A stretch of 64,000 nucleotides of DNA from Kordia jejudonensis (GCF_001005315.1 NZ_LBMG01000026.1:1-64000), one strand, 5' to 3'; positions 35,491-45,440 are shown, counted from the first letter of the stretch. Translations and numbers: made by a program. The notes: generated from the sequence alone by a model not told the origin.

Positions 35491-35498
35491 TATCTTTG
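35491..35498 (+). promoter_or_regulatory. -7 element (TATCTTTG) of bshC
   Basis: TATCTTTG lies 26 bases before the bshC ATG. A TTTG at 35463 is 24 bases upstream, slightly beyond the ideal spacing. Confidence 0.55.
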
Positions 35499-35524
35499 CA
35501 ACTTTAAAATTCTGACGACCAACT

Positions 35525-37132
35525 ATGCCAACTGAATGTATTCCCTATAGTGAAACTGGATATTTTTCTCCGTTAATGTGCGATTATTTAGCAGAGAAAC
35601 CAATACTAAAACCGTTTTACAATCGATTCCCGAAACTAGAAAATTTTGAAGCGCAAATTCAAGAAAAACAACAATCTAGCTTAACATCGATAGCACAAAG
35701 GACTGTTTTAGTAAAAGCGTTGTTGGAACAATACAAAGGTTTTGATGACAGCGTATTTACATTGGGAAATATTGCCAAACTTGAAAGTGAAAATACATTT
35801 ACGATTACCACAGGTCATCAACTGAATTTGTTTACAGGACCTTTATATTTTTTATATAAAATTATCTCTACTATCAATCTTGCATCGCAACTCAAAAAGC
35901 AATATCCAACGTACGATTTTGTACCTATTTATTGGATGGCTTCAGAAGATCATGATTTTGATGAAATTAGTTTCTTTAATTACAAAGGACAAAAAGTACA
36001 ATGGAATAGAACGGCAAGTGGCGCTGTTGGCGAATTGTCTACGGAAGGATTACAAGAAGTTTTTGAAGTATTTGCTCAACAATTAGGAAATAGTAACAAC
36101 GCCAAAGAATTGCAATCACTTTTTGAAGAAGGATATGTAAAACATAGCAATTTGACTGATGCAACACGTTACATTGCCAACGAATTATTCAAAACGTACG
36201 GTTTGGTTATTGTAGATGGAAACGACAAATCATTGAAGCAATTATTTATTCCGTTTGTGGAAAATGAACTATTTCAACAAACTGCTTTCAAGGAAGTTTC
36301 TGCAACAGCAAACCAATTAACAGCAGCTGGCGATTCGTATAAAATTCAGGTAAATCCGCGCGAAATCAATTTATTTTATATCAAAGATGGCATTCGCGAA
36401 CGTATTGTGGAAGAAGATGGTGTTTTTGGAGTTTACGACACTTCCGTGAGATGGAACAAAGAAGAAATTCAACAGGAAGTACAACAATTTCCAGAGCGTT
36501 TCTCACCAAATGCCTTATTGCGTCCGTTGTATCAAGAAGTGATTTTGCCAAATTTGTGTTACATTGGCGGCGGTGGCGAATTGGCGTATTGGTTTGAATT
36601 GAAATCATATTTTGAAGCCGTAAACGTAACGTTTCCGATGATTTTACTTAGAAATTCCGTAGTTGTCAAAACGGAAAAGCAATCGGAAAAGATGGAAAAG
36701 CTCAACCTTTCCAATCGTGATTTATTTCTAAAACGAGATGATTTAATTGCTAAAAAAGTAAAAGAGTTAAGTGACATAGAAATTGATTTTACTCCACAAA
36801 AAGAACATCTGCAACAGCAATTCAAAGACTTATACAAACTTGCCGAACAAACGGACAAATCGTTTATTGGGGCAGTTGCCGCACAAGAAAAAAAGCAACT
36901 CAAAGGTTTAAAGCATCTTGAAAAACGTTTGCTAAAGGCACAAAAGCGGATGTTGAAAGATAAAGTTTCAAGAAGCACCGAATTGCAAGAAGCATTATTT
37001 CCAAACAATTCATTACAAGAGCGACGACTCAACTTTTCTGAATTGTATTTAGCATACGGAAACACCTTAATTCCAACGTTGGTGGAACATTTACAACCGT
37101 TGTCAGGAGAATTTTTGGTGTTGGAATTGTAG
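35525..37132 (+). CDS. bshC: bacillithiol biosynthesis cysteine-adding enzyme BshC
   Basis: Final enzyme of bacillithiol synthesis, which couples Cys to GlcN-malate. 535 residues, the usual length. Recognised from the N-terminal ...YSETGYFSPLMCDYL, the Rossmann core TITTGHQLNLFTGPLYFLYKIISTINLA, YWMASEDHDFDEISFF, the VDGNDKSLKQLF segment, and NLCYIGGGGELAYWFELKSYFEAV, followed by a coiled-coil insert (residues about 390-500). Its presence implies bacillithiol as a low-molecular thiol in this organism. Followed by the K+ channel gene. Confidence 0.95.
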   Translation: MPTECIPYSETGYFSPLMCDYLAEKPILKPFYNRFPKLENFEAQIQEKQQSSLTSIAQRTVLVKALLEQYKGFDDSVFTLGNIAKLESENTFTITTGHQLNLFTGPLYFLYKIISTINLASQLKKQYPTYDFVPIYWMASEDHDFDEISFFNYKGQKVQWNRTASGAVGELSTEGLQEVFEVFAQQLGNSNNAKELQSLFEEGYVKHSNLTDATRYIANELFKTYGLVIVDGNDKSLKQLFIPFVENELFQQTAFKEVSATANQLTAAGDSYKIQVNPREINLFYIKDGIRERIVEEDGVFGVYDTSVRWNKEEIQQEVQQFPERFSPNALLRPLYQEVILPNLCYIGGGGELAYWFELKSYFEAVNVTFPMILLRNSVVVKTEKQSEKMEKLNLSNRDLFLKRDDLIAKKVKELSDIEIDFTPQKEHLQQQFKDLYKLAEQTDKSFIGAVAAQEKKQLKGLKHLEKRLLKAQKRMLKDKVSRSTELQEALFPNNSLQERRLNFSELYLAYGNTLIPTLVEHLQPLSGEFLVLEL

Positions 37133-37202
37133 ATTTTATTCGGATGAAAAAAACCGTAAATTTATAACGACAAAAAACTATGTAGAACTAACTTTCCACA
37201 CT

Positions 37203-38558
37203 ATGAGTCGACTAAAAAATAGTTTCAATCAACTATCACGTTGGTATCGAAGATTTCAGATTAGTAAGTCGCCACAAATGAATCTAGTTTGGGGATTTTT
37301 TCTATACATGCTTGTTGGTTTCTTATTGCTGTCAATTCCACTATTTCACAATGAAAGTGTGAGTATTTTAGACAATTTATTTATTTCAACTTCTGCAATT
37401 TCCACAACAGGTTTGGTAACCGTAGGAATTTATGAATCCTATAACTTTTTTGGTCAATTTATCATCATGTTACTCATTCAAATTGGCGGTATTGGTTACA
37501 TGACTTTAACGACGTATTATCTTTTATTTACCACAAAAAAAATTACGCGATGGCACAGTAAAATCATGGGAACTGAATTTACATTGCCAAGAACCATAAA
37601 AATTAAAGACTTTATAAAAAGTGTAATTGTTTTCACGCTTGTTATGGAAACACTTGGCGCAATCTGTTTTTTCATAGCGTTTCGTGACACAGGAATGGAA
37701 CCTTTAAAAGCAATTTGGTTTGCTATATTTCACAGCGTTTCCACTTTCTGTACCGCAGGTTTTGGCTTGTTTAGCAATAGTTTTGAAAATTTTAGTGACA
37801 ATACATTTATCAACACAATTATCTCGGTTCTTGCGATTGCAGGTTCGCTCGGTTTCATTGTCATTACTGACATTTGGTATCGCATTCGTCGTAAATCGAA
37901 AAAATTATCGTTCACAACCAAAATTGTACTTTACGGTTTTATCTTGTTATTATTCTTAGGAACGGCATTAGTATATTTGACAGAACCAACTATTCAAAAC
38001 TCAAATGCACGCTTAATGGAATCCTTCTTTCAAGCAATGACAGCGATGACTACCGTTGGATTCAATACAATTTCCACAGGAAGTCTCAGCATGCCAATTT
38101 TGACTTTTGTGGTTTTCTTAATGTATATTGGCGCATCACCTTCGGGAACGGCTGGAGGACTTAAAATTACGACGCTTACGGCGATGATTGCGGTATTAAA
38201 AAGTAGATTATTTGGTCAAAAGCGAATTTCCTTTCTCAATAAAACCATTCCTTTTGAAAGATTATACGTAGCAACTTCAACATTTATACTTTATACAAGT
38301 ATCATCTTTTTATTTACGTTCTTATTAACTTTCACAGAAACATTTGAATTTGAAAGAATCCTCTTTGAAGTCGCCTCCTCGCTTGGAACAGTTGGTTTAA
38401 GCACAGGAATTACAGGAGAACTTTCTAATGTTGGAAAAGTTCTTATTATCATTTTAATGTTTATTGGAAGAGTTGGTGTATTAACCTTCGGATTTGCTTT
38501 ATTAGAACGAAAATCCAAAACAGAAGCGATCATTATAGAAGATGATTTAGCAATTTAA
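37203..38558 (+). CDS. Trk/Ktr-type K+ uptake channel subunit
   Basis: Inner-membrane K+ (or Na+-coupled K+) translocation subunit of 451 residues, of the KtrB/TrkH superfamily. Four M1-P-M2 repeats with pore motifs STTGLVTVG, STFCTAGFGLF, MTTVGFNTIS and GTVGLSTGI are visible. The partner regulatory protein (KtrA/TrkA, RCK) is not seen in the window; after this gene come about 460 non-coding bases and then guaA. Size favours KtrB over the longer TrkH. Confidence 0.88.
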   Translation: MSRLKNSFNQLSRWYRRFQISKSPQMNLVWGFFLYMLVGFLLLSIPLFHNESVSILDNLFISTSAISTTGLVTVGIYESYNFFGQFIIMLLIQIGGIGYMTLTTYYLLFTTKKITRWHSKIMGTEFTLPRTIKIKDFIKSVIVFTLVMETLGAICFFIAFRDTGMEPLKAIWFAIFHSVSTFCTAGFGLFSNSFENFSDNTFINTIISVLAIAGSLGFIVITDIWYRIRRKSKKLSFTTKIVLYGFILLLFLGTALVYLTEPTIQNSNARLMESFFQAMTAMTTVGFNTISTGSLSMPILTFVVFLMYIGASPSGTAGGLKITTLTAMIAVLKSRLFGQKRISFLNKTIPFERLYVATSTFILYTSIIFLFTFLLTFTETFEFERILFEVASSLGTVGLSTGITGELSNVGKVLIIILMFIGRVGVLTFGFALLERKSKTEAIIIEDDLAI

Positions 38559-39012
38559 AAAGGATAACTTTACATATTTAGATCAAAAAAAAGCCAACCG
38601 AAGTTCGCTAGATTTTAATTGACATCTTGTAGATTCCTCTTACATAGTTCAAGACATAATGTATTGCAACTCCAATACTGAGTAGCAAGAGGATTTAAAG
38701 TTGTATCAACACAAATTATGTATCCAGTATATAATGTGTTTAAAATTCTAAAAAGCTAACTTAAGTTATTAGTGAAATTACTTTCTTTTTTAATTTCAAC
38801 GATTTAAAATTTTGTTTTTTCATAATAATTAAAGATTTAATGGTTATAAACTTTCTTAAAAGTTACAGAAAAAGCTTATATGAAGAAAGGAAATTATCTC
38901 AATAATTTTGAATTGTAAGTATAAAAATTAAGGAAAAAAAGCGATAATTTTTGTTGTGAATATTCCGTGAAAAAATCTTCAATTGAAGTGTTAAAATCTA
39001 AAATCTAAATAC
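38559..39012. other. long AT-rich leader region before guaA
   Basis: About 450 bases without a coding frame, RNA gene or clear hairpin I can support. I looked for a purine-type riboswitch pattern and found none. The length is unusual for this window. Confidence 0.4.
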
Positions 39013-39020
39013 TACTTTTG
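39013..39020 (+). promoter_or_regulatory. -7-like element touching the guaA start
   Basis: TACTTTTG ends three bases before the guaA ATG. If used, the mRNA would be leaderless or nearly so; otherwise a chance match. Confidence 0.3.
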
Positions 39021-39023
39021 TGT

Positions 39024-40559
39024 ATGCAACACGACAAGGTATTAATAGTAGACTTCGGATCGCAATACACACAACTCATTGCGCGTAGAGTTCGAGAGCT
39101 GAACATCTATTCCGAGATTCATCCATTCAACAAAATTCCAACAAACGTAGACGATTACAAAGCAGTCATTCTTTCGGGAAGTCCAATGTCTGTAAGATCT
39201 GATGAAGCTTTTCATCCAGATTTGAAAGGCATTCGTGGCGAAAAACCAATGCTAGCTGTTTGTTATGGCGCACAATATTTAGCACACTTTTCTGGTGGCG
39301 AAGTGGCAGAATCGAACACACGTGAATACGGACGAGCAAATTTGAGTTTTGTACAAGAAAACGAACCGTTCTTAACTGGAATTTCAGTAGGAAGCCAAGT
39401 TTGGATGAGTCACAGTGATACCATTAAAAAATTACCAACCAACGGAAAATTGTTAGCCAGCACACACGATGTTGAAAATGCAGCGTACAAAATTGAAGGC
39501 GAAACAACATACGCAATTCAGTTTCATCCTGAAGTATATCACTCCACAGACGGAAAACAATTGCTCGAAAATTTCTTAGTACAGATTTCCAACGTAACAC
39601 CAGATTGGACGCCAAATGCTTTTGTAGAAGAAACGGTTGACGCCTTAAAAGCACAACTTGGAAACGACAAAGTAGTATTAGGTTTATCAGGCGGTGTAGA
39701 TTCAAGTGTAGCGGCAATGTTATTGCACAAAGCCATTGGTAAAAACCTATATTGCATCTTTGTAAACAATGGTTTATTGCGTAAAAATGAATTTACAAGT
39801 GTTCTTGAACAATACGAAGGAATGGGACTCAATGTAAAAGGAGTTGATGCTTCGGCACGCTTTTTGGATGCGCTAGCAGGATTGAGTGATCCAGAAAAAA
39901 AACGGAAAGCTATAGGGCGCGTTTTCATTGAAGTTTTTGATGATGAAGCACACCAAATACAAGATGTAACTTGGTTGGCGCAAGGAACTATTTATCCAGA
40001 TGTGATAGAAAGTGTCAGTGCTACAGGCGGACCAAGTGCCACAATAAAAAGTCATCATAATGTGGGTGGTTTGCCAGATTTTATGAAATTGAAAATCGTT
40101 GAGCCACTAAAAGCATTATTTAAAGATGAGGTGCGAAGAGTTGGCGCTTCTATGGGAATGGACAAAAACTTATTAGGTCGTCATCCGTTTCCAGGACCAG
40201 GATTGGCTATCAGAATTTTGGGAGATATTACTGCTGAAAAAGTTCGTATCTTACAAGAAGTTGATGCTGTTTTTATTGACGGATTGCGCAGTTGGGATTT
40301 ATATGATAAAGTATGGCAAGCTGGCGCAATATTACTGCCAGTAAACTCAGTTGGAGTGATGGGAGACGAGCGAACTTATGAAAAAGTTGTTGCCTTACGT
40401 GCAGTAGAAAGTACAGATGGAATGACAGCTGATTGGGTAGATTTACCTTATAAATTTTTGCAAAAAGTCTCCAATGATATAATAAACAAGGTAAAAGGCG
40501 TTAATAGAGTAGTGTATGACATTAGTTCAAAACCGCCAGCTACCATAGAATGGGAATAA
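39024..40559 (+). CDS. guaA: GMP synthase (glutamine-hydrolysing)
   Basis: Converts XMP to GMP with ATP and glutamine. 511 residues from the ATG at 39024 ([23 protein letters not shown]); an in-frame TTG at 39018 is less likely. GATase class I domain has CYGAQ with the nucleophile Cys and HPEVYHS; the ATP pyrophosphatase domain has the P-loop [11 protein letters not shown]; the dimerisation domain ends [13 protein letters not shown]. It is followed 23 bases later by a LysM protein gene. Confidence 0.97.
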   Translation: MQHDKVLIVDFGSQYTQLIARRVRELNIYSEIHPFNKIPTNVDDYKAVILSGSPMSVRSDEAFHPDLKGIRGEKPMLAVCYGAQYLAHFSGGEVAESNTREYGRANLSFVQENEPFLTGISVGSQVWMSHSDTIKKLPTNGKLLASTHDVENAAYKIEGETTYAIQFHPEVYHSTDGKQLLENFLVQISNVTPDWTPNAFVEETVDALKAQLGNDKVVLGLSGGVDSSVAAMLLHKAIGKNLYCIFVNNGLLRKNEFTSVLEQYEGMGLNVKGVDASARFLDALAGLSDPEKKRKAIGRVFIEVFDDEAHQIQDVTWLAQGTIYPDVIESVSATGGPSATIKSHHNVGGLPDFMKLKIVEPLKALFKDEVRRVGASMGMDKNLLGRHPFPGPGLAIRILGDITAEKVRILQEVDAVFIDGLRSWDLYDKVWQAGAILLPVNSVGVMGDERTYEKVVALRAVESTDGMTADWVDLPYKFLQKVSNDIINKVKGVNRVVYDISSKPPATIEWE

Positions 40560-40582
40560 TTAAAAAGTAAAAAAGATACAGA

Positions 40583-42505
40583 ATGAAGAAGTTGTTAGGA
40601 TTTTTATTATTGATGCTATTGTCTAGCTGTGCAGTAAAAGCGCAACAGTACAAAAGTCATACTGTAGCAAGAGGAGAAACGATCGAAAGTATTGCTGAAG
40701 ACTACAAAGTAACACCAGAAGATATCATCAAACTGAATCCTGATGCACGTCGCGGTGTTCGCCGTAACAATGTATTGGTTATTCCTTCAAAATCAATTAC
40801 AGTTGCCAAAGATGTTGAAGTAACTTTTACCAATCATAAAGTTAGAAGAAAGGAAACATTATACAGTATTTCAAAAAAATACGGTGTTTCTATTGATGAT
40901 ATTAAAAAGTACAATGAAAAAGTTGCTAAAGAAGGATTACAAAAAGGCGATCGTATTGCAATTCCTAAATTCAAACAGAAATCGGAAGTAGTTGTTTCAA
41001 ATGAAGAACCTACAAAAAACGACGAAGAAGAGAAAAATGAGGAAGAAACTGCTGAAACGTACATCGTAAAAGCAAAAGAAACCAAATGGGGAATTGCACA
41101 TAGTTATGGTTTAACAATTGAAGAATTAGAAGAATTAAATCCTGAAATAAAAGACGGTTTACAAATTGGTCAAGAAATCAAATTGCCAAAACGTACGGAA
41201 AAACCACAAGTTGCAAGTAGTGAACAATTTGCGTTTTACAACGTAAAGCCAAAACAAACAGTGTACACCTTGACACGTAAATTAGGTGTTTCACGAGCCG
41301 AATTAATTTTGTTAAATCCTGCACTAAAAGACGGTTTGAAAGCTGGAATGGTTTTAAAACTTCCTGTTGCCAAAACAGAATCGTTAGAAGTTATTGATGC
41401 TGAAATTGTAGACAAATTCAGTTTCTTGGAAAATGCAGATACGGACAATGTTTCCAATATTGTATTAATGTTGCCATTCAAATTGAATGAAATTAACATT
41501 GATTCAGTCACTTCCACAAAAGAAAAACTCAGAAAAGATAGAATCCTAGGCTATGCAACCGAATTTTACACAGGAGCAATCATGGCGTTAGATTCTATTA
41601 AAAAACTTGGTTTCTCTGTCAATGTAAAAGTATTAGACACGGAAGGAAAAACAACGAGCACAAGAAATTTAGTATATAACAACGACTTTTCAGACGTTCA
41701 TGCTGTTATTGGTCCGTTGTTGCCATCAAATATTGAAGTAGCTGCGAGTGAACTAAAATCTGATGGAATTCCTGTAATTTCGCCACTTTCAAGCAAAGAA
41801 GTAAAGTACAAAAACGTATACCAAACCATTCCTTCTAATGAACTATTGGAAGAAAAAATGCTGAATTTCTTAAAGGAAAAAGGCGTGGATAAAAACATCA
41901 TAATCATTGCTGACAAAACCAAAACAGCAATCAAAAATAAAGTAAAATCAATTTTCCCTTCTGCTTCGGAAATCGTTCCAGAAAAAGGAAATTACATCAA
42001 GCCAGATATCATTAAACCTTTGCTAAAAGAAGATCAGGAAAACTGGGTAATTCTAGAATCTGAAGACTTATCGTTATTGGCAAATGTAACTTCTGTATTG
42101 AATTCTTACGTAAGTGAAAAAAATAAAATCGTTTTGCTCACAACGGACAGAAATGATCAATATGACAAATCGGCTAACATTTACAACAGTCATTTGGCAA
42201 ACTTAAGTTTTCACTATCCGTCAATTGACAAACCTTCGTCTTTTAACAATAAATTCAACAAACAATACGAAAAGAGATATAAAATTTCGCCAAGTAGAAT
42301 TGCTACACGCGGTTTTGACATCACTTTTGATATCTTATTGCGTTTGGCATACAATCAAAATTTGGCAAAAAGTGTGCGTGCTGGCGCTGAAACAAATTAT
42401 GTTGAAAATAAATTTGATTACACTAAAAAAATGTTTGGCGGATTCTACAACAAAGGAATTTACATTGTAAAATACGACGGATTGGAAATAAAAGAAGCAA
42501 AATAA
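40583..42505 (+). CDS. exported LysM protein with PBP1-like domain
   Basis: Periplasmic protein of 640 residues. The signal MKKLLGFLLLMLLSSCAVKAQ could be Sec or lipoprotein (Cys16, LLSSC). Four LysM modules follow (about 24-68, 84-130, 160-205, 219-262), each ending in a xIPxx / KLPK strand, so it should bind peptidoglycan. The C-terminal 365 residues form a type-I periplasmic-binding-like domain (NIVLMLPFKLNE...YATEFYTGAIMALDS...AVIGPLLPSN). It resembles the LysM-receptor proteins of Bacteroidetes; role probably in cell-wall-linked sensing or lipoprotein function. Confidence 0.85.
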   Translation: MKKLLGFLLLMLLSSCAVKAQQYKSHTVARGETIESIAEDYKVTPEDIIKLNPDARRGVRRNNVLVIPSKSITVAKDVEVTFTNHKVRRKETLYSISKKYGVSIDDIKKYNEKVAKEGLQKGDRIAIPKFKQKSEVVVSNEEPTKNDEEEKNEEETAETYIVKAKETKWGIAHSYGLTIEELEELNPEIKDGLQIGQEIKLPKRTEKPQVASSEQFAFYNVKPKQTVYTLTRKLGVSRAELILLNPALKDGLKAGMVLKLPVAKTESLEVIDAEIVDKFSFLENADTDNVSNIVLMLPFKLNEINIDSVTSTKEKLRKDRILGYATEFYTGAIMALDSIKKLGFSVNVKVLDTEGKTTSTRNLVYNNDFSDVHAVIGPLLPSNIEVAASELKSDGIPVISPLSSKEVKYKNVYQTIPSNELLEEKMLNFLKEKGVDKNIIIIADKTKTAIKNKVKSIFPSASEIVPEKGNYIKPDIIKPLLKEDQENWVILESEDLSLLANVTSVLNSYVSEKNKIVLLTTDRNDQYDKSANIYNSHLANLSFHYPSIDKPSSFNNKFNKQYEKRYKISPSRIATRGFDITFDILLRLAYNQNLAKSVRAGAETNYVENKFDYTKKMFGGFYNKGIYIVKYDGLEIKEAK

Positions 42506-42518
42506 CCTACATAAAATC

Positions 42519-42920
42519 ATGACTTCAAAAGTAACGTACAAAGGAAACCTTAGAACAGTTTCACAACACATAAAATCTGGAAATGAATTCATTACAGATG
42601 CACCGACAGACAATAATGGGAAAGGAGAAGCGTTCTCTCCTACAGATACTGTTGCGACAGGACTCGCAAGTTGTATGTTAACGGTAATGGGAATTAAGGC
42701 GGCTCAAATGGACGTCAATATGGAAGGCGCTTCCGCAGAAGTGACAAAGACGATGGCTTCTAATCCGAGACGAATTTCTAAAATTGAAGTCAAAATATCA
42801 TTGCCTTTTGAAGCGGATGATAAAACCAAAAAAATACTAGAAAATACAGCAAATACATGTCCTGTTCATTACAGTCTTCATCCAGATATTGAAAAGATTG
42901 TTGAATTTGATTGGAAATAA
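42519..42920 (+). CDS. OsmC-family protein
   Basis: Cytoplasmic 133-residue OsmC/Ohr-fold protein that reduces organic peroxides with a Cys pair. Cys52 in LASCMLTVMGIKA and Cys114 in NTCPVHYSL are the expected pair; the N-terminal Arg equivalent is in LRTV. Fourteen bases after the LysM gene and directly abutting the next gene (TAA then ATG). Confidence 0.88.
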   Translation: MTSKVTYKGNLRTVSQHIKSGNEFITDAPTDNNGKGEAFSPTDTVATGLASCMLTVMGIKAAQMDVNMEGASAEVTKTMASNPRRISKIEVKISLPFEADDKTKKILENTANTCPVHYSLHPDIEKIVEFDWK

Positions 42921-43460
42921 ATGTATAAACTTATAGGTGTACTTTGTATCTTTCTATTGGTGCAAAGTGAAGAAACGATCACGTGGAAAGGAAACAAAAA
43001 ACTGCATTGGGGAAACTTTGAAGGCAAACCTGAGCTCAATTCGGACGCTGTTGCCATAACCGCTTCGGGAATTACATATGGTTTTCGTTCCAAAAGCTAT
43101 TCAAACAGTTCTAAAATTATAGAATATTCCACATCTGTCTCAGCAGAATTTTATCCTGAAAAATCGTGGTACATCAAAGAACGTGTCAATGATACCGTTT
43201 TAGGACATGAACAATTGCACTTTGACATTACAGAACTGCATGCGCGAAAATTTAGAAAACGAATCAAAGAAGTCAAATTTTCAAATAATATAAAGCAAGA
43301 ACTCAACAAAATTTACACTGAAATCAATGAAAGTTTGCAACAAATGCAAAACGAATATGATAACGGTTCGGACTATTCTAGAGATTATGCAGGACAAATA
43401 GCTTGGCAAAAACGCATTGCAAAAGAACTCAAAAAATACAAAAAATACGAAATCAAATAA
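42921..43460 (+). CDS. DUF922-family secreted Zn-dependent protease
   Basis: Exported protein of 179 residues with a signal peptide (MYKLIGVLCIFLLVQS) and the zinc-binding motif HEQLH (His96, Glu97, His100) followed by DITELHARKFR with a possible third ligand His107. DUF922 proteins are putative metalloproteases of the periplasm. Starts immediately at the end of the OsmC gene; cotranscribed with it. Confidence 0.82.
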   Translation: MYKLIGVLCIFLLVQSEETITWKGNKKLHWGNFEGKPELNSDAVAITASGITYGFRSKSYSNSSKIIEYSTSVSAEFYPEKSWYIKERVNDTVLGHEQLHFDITELHARKFRKRIKEVKFSNNIKQELNKIYTEINESLQQMQNEYDNGSDYSRDYAGQIAWQKRIAKELKKYKKYEIK

Positions 43461-43466
43461 TATCGT

Positions 43467-43712
43467 ATGGCGGATTTTCCTAGTAAAGAAGCGCAACAAA
43501 AACTATTGGTAGAATTGGCGCATGCAAAAATGCCATTTGGCAAACACAAGGGAAAATATCTTATCAACATTCCTGAAGCCTACTTGCTTTGGTATCGTCA
43601 AAAAGGATTTCCCAACGGAAAATTGGGACAACAATTGGAACAAATTCTCGATATCAAAATCAATGGTTTGGAACCGATTATCTATAACATTCAGCGACAA
43701 TTTGAAAAATAG
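43467..43712 (+). CDS. DUF3820 protein
   Basis: Small cytoplasmic protein of 81 residues carrying the DUF3820 core MPFGKHKGKYLINIPEAYLLWY. The same core is the C-terminal domain of the exonuclease at 15103, which hints at a nucleic-acid-linked role. Six bases after the DUF922 gene; last gene of this operon. Confidence 0.83.
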   Translation: MADFPSKEAQQKLLVELAHAKMPFGKHKGKYLINIPEAYLLWYRQKGFPNGKLGQQLEQILDIKINGLEPIIYNIQRQFEK

Positions 43713-43864
43713 AACTAGGCTGATCTTAAGTAGTAGAAATAGCTACGTTCAAAAACTTCTTTTTTTATCATTTCTTACATTTAATTCATCACTATTTAGC
43801 AGGAATCTGTCACAAAGTCTCATAAATAGTACGTTTTGATGTTTTATGCACATACATTTGATAT

Positions 43865-43916
43865 ACTCATTGGAGAATAAGAATCTTCGTATTCTTTCAA
43901 AATTTCAATGAGTTTT
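43865..43916 (+). promoter_or_regulatory. nested hairpin upstream of precursor gene 1
   Basis: ACTCATTG (43865-43872) pairs with CAATGAGT (43906-43913); inside, AAGAAT pairs with ATTCTT around a 6-base loop. Followed by TTTT, so it may end the upstream operon or act as a 5' structure for the precursor gene. Confidence 0.55.
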
Positions 43917-43940
43917 AGCTAACATTAAAACAGTATCATT

Positions 43941-44165
43941 ATGAAGAAAAAAAGAAGTATTCAAAAACTACGTTTACACAAAGATAAAATCAGTAAGTTG
44001 AACGAAGTAAAAGGAGGAGCAGACATTACTACAACTTTGGTTAGAACAGCTGTAAAAATTGCGTCAATATTAGGAGGAGGTAGTTGTAATAACACTTGTG
44101 ATTGTGATCACTTAGGAACGCTGAATTGGATGATATGCGCGGCTGATTTTACCGATGATTGCTAA
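43941..44165 (+). CDS. RiPP-type precursor peptide 1 (GG leader, Cys-rich core)
   Basis: A 74-residue peptide with a basic leader MKKKRSIQKLRLHKDKISKLNEVKGG like the Bacteroidetes GG/class I lanthipeptide-type leaders. The core is rich in Thr (ITTTLVRTA) and has five Cys (SCNNTCDCDH, ICAADFTDDC). The double glycine would be the cleavage site. No LanB/LanC, radical-SAM or C39 transporter gene lies in the window, so modification enzymes, if any, are elsewhere. A similar precursor lies 200 bases downstream. Confidence 0.72.
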   Translation: MKKKRSIQKLRLHKDKISKLNEVKGGADITTTLVRTAVKIASILGGGSCNNTCDCDHLGTLNWMICAADFTDDC

Positions 44166-44373
44166 ATGCTGAAAAAAGATTTCTGATTTTTTTATTAAAA
44201 ACAAATAGCTTCAATTATATATGGCTATGTATGGTTTTGGGAGTAGTGTAAACAGTTTTAATAAAATGAAAAATTACGTGACTCATTTATAAATCGGCAC
44301 ATCAAGTCAGTAAAACAGTGACTTTTTGGCAACATTTTACCATACTTTTATATCATAATCAAAACAGTATATT

Positions 44374-44529
44374 ATGAAAAAAAAGAGTCCAAACAGTTTA
44401 AAGCTAAGCAAAAATTCGATCTCTAATTTTGAACAACAAAACGAAGTCATAGGCGGAGGAAGAACTGTTCATTTTTGTTCACATTTACTAACATGCCCTT
44501 TGGGAATATGTGCGCCTCAAAAGGATTAA
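44374..44529 (+). CDS. RiPP-type precursor peptide 2 (GGG leader)
   Basis: A 51-residue peptide: leader MKKKSPNSLKLSKNSISNFEQ, then VIGGG and a 22-residue core (RTVHFCSHLLTCPLGICAPQKD) with three Cys. The leader and the AAAACAGTAT bases just before the ATG match those of precursor 1, so the two are related genes. Followed by a hairpin with a TTCG loop. Product and modification are unknown. Confidence 0.7.
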   Translation: MKKKSPNSLKLSKNSISNFEQQNEVIGGGRTVHFCSHLLTCPLGICAPQKD

Positions 44530-44556
44530 AAAACTATAGTATAGTATTACAATCAC

Positions 44557-44582
44557 AAAAGTGGACTTCGGTTCACTTTTTT
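44557..44582 (+). terminator. terminator with UUCG tetraloop
   Basis: AAAAGTGGAC pairs with GTTCACTTTT (one G-T pair) around TTCG, followed by T. It ends the precursor 2 transcript. Confidence 0.88.
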
Positions 44583-44611
44583 AGTAAAAATATTTCACGA
44601 ATTCCTTCCTT

Positions 44612-44675
44612 ATACCAATTCTACTGTAAAATGCGACTTCGCTTCTAATGTTGCATATGATAAGAGAATTGGTAT
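44612..44675. repeat. inverted-repeat element of 64 bp
   Basis: ATACCAATTCT (44612-44622) is an exact inverted repeat of AGAATTGGTAT (44665-44675); inside, ATGCGAC pairs with GTTGCAT. Together with the terminator it fills the 314-bp gap between precursor 2 and the amidase gene. Looks like a small dispersed palindromic element. Confidence 0.7.
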
Positions 44676-44843
44676 TACATACTGCAACTACACAAAAAGG
44701 GGAAAAGACCCTTTTTTTCATATACAAATAATCCATACCTTTAAATTCCCCTTTTAATAAGCAATATATCAGTAACATAAGAGCTGAATAATGCTATATT
44801 TTAAAGGTTTTTTTATATAAAACTAACTACAACTATAAAAATT

Positions 44844-45440
44844 ATGATCGTATTATTAGACAACGGACATGGAGGCCTAATTGATGGTGTATACCAAACT
44901 CCTGGAAAACGTTCGCCTATTTGGAACGATGGTTCGCAACTATTTGAAGGAGAATACAATAGAGCTATCGTAAACGGAATTATTGAAGAATTGACGAGAT
45001 TGCGTATTTCGTATGTCAACATTGCACCAGAATATAGAGATGTTACGTTGGCAACACGTATGACACGCGCAAACAAAATAGATCGAAGAAAATCTTTTTA
45101 CCTTAGTGTGCATTCCAATGCAGGTGGCGGAAAAGGCAGCGAAATATTTACTTCTGTCGGAAATACAAAAAGTGACAGAATTGCTACTATCTTTGGAGAA
45201 GAATACAAAAAAGAATTTCCAGAACAAAGATTACGAACCGATTTCTCTGATGGAGATTTAGACAAAGAAAAACAATTCTACGTATTGCGAAATACAAGAA
45301 TGCCCGCAATTTTAACAGAAAACTTCTTTATGGACAATGAAGAAGAATGCAAAACACTACTCATGACGCGCGAAGGACGAGCTCGTGTAATTCAATATCA
45401 TGTAGAAGCAATCAAAAGAGTAAAACAACAATTATTTTAA
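44844..45440 (+). CDS. N-acetylmuramoyl-L-alanine amidase (Amidase_3), no signal peptide
   Basis: Zinc amidase that cuts the lactoyl-Ala bond of peptidoglycan; 198 residues, domain only. Ligand motifs DNGHGG (His9), FEGEYN (Glu35/37), LSVHSNAGG (His90) and catalytic ILTENFF (Glu159) are present. There is no signal peptide or wall-binding domain, as in phage endolysins. Next come a lipoprotein gene 13 bases away and a helical protein gene, an arrangement resembling a lysis cassette. Confidence 0.87.
   Translation: MIVLLDNGHGGLIDGVYQTPGKRSPIWNDGSQLFEGEYNRAIVNGIIEELTRLRISYVNIAPEYRDVTLATRMTRANKIDRRKSFYLSVHSNAGGGKGSEIFTSVGNTKSDRIATIFGEEYKKEFPEQRLRTDFSDGDLDKEKQFYVLRNTRMPAILTENFFMDNEEECKTLLMTREGRARVIQYHVEAIKRVKQQLF

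Noticed and set aside
38559-39012. Purine or guanine riboswitch before guaA
   Set aside because: No three-stem junction or conserved loop bases were found; the promoter-like element even touches the start codon.
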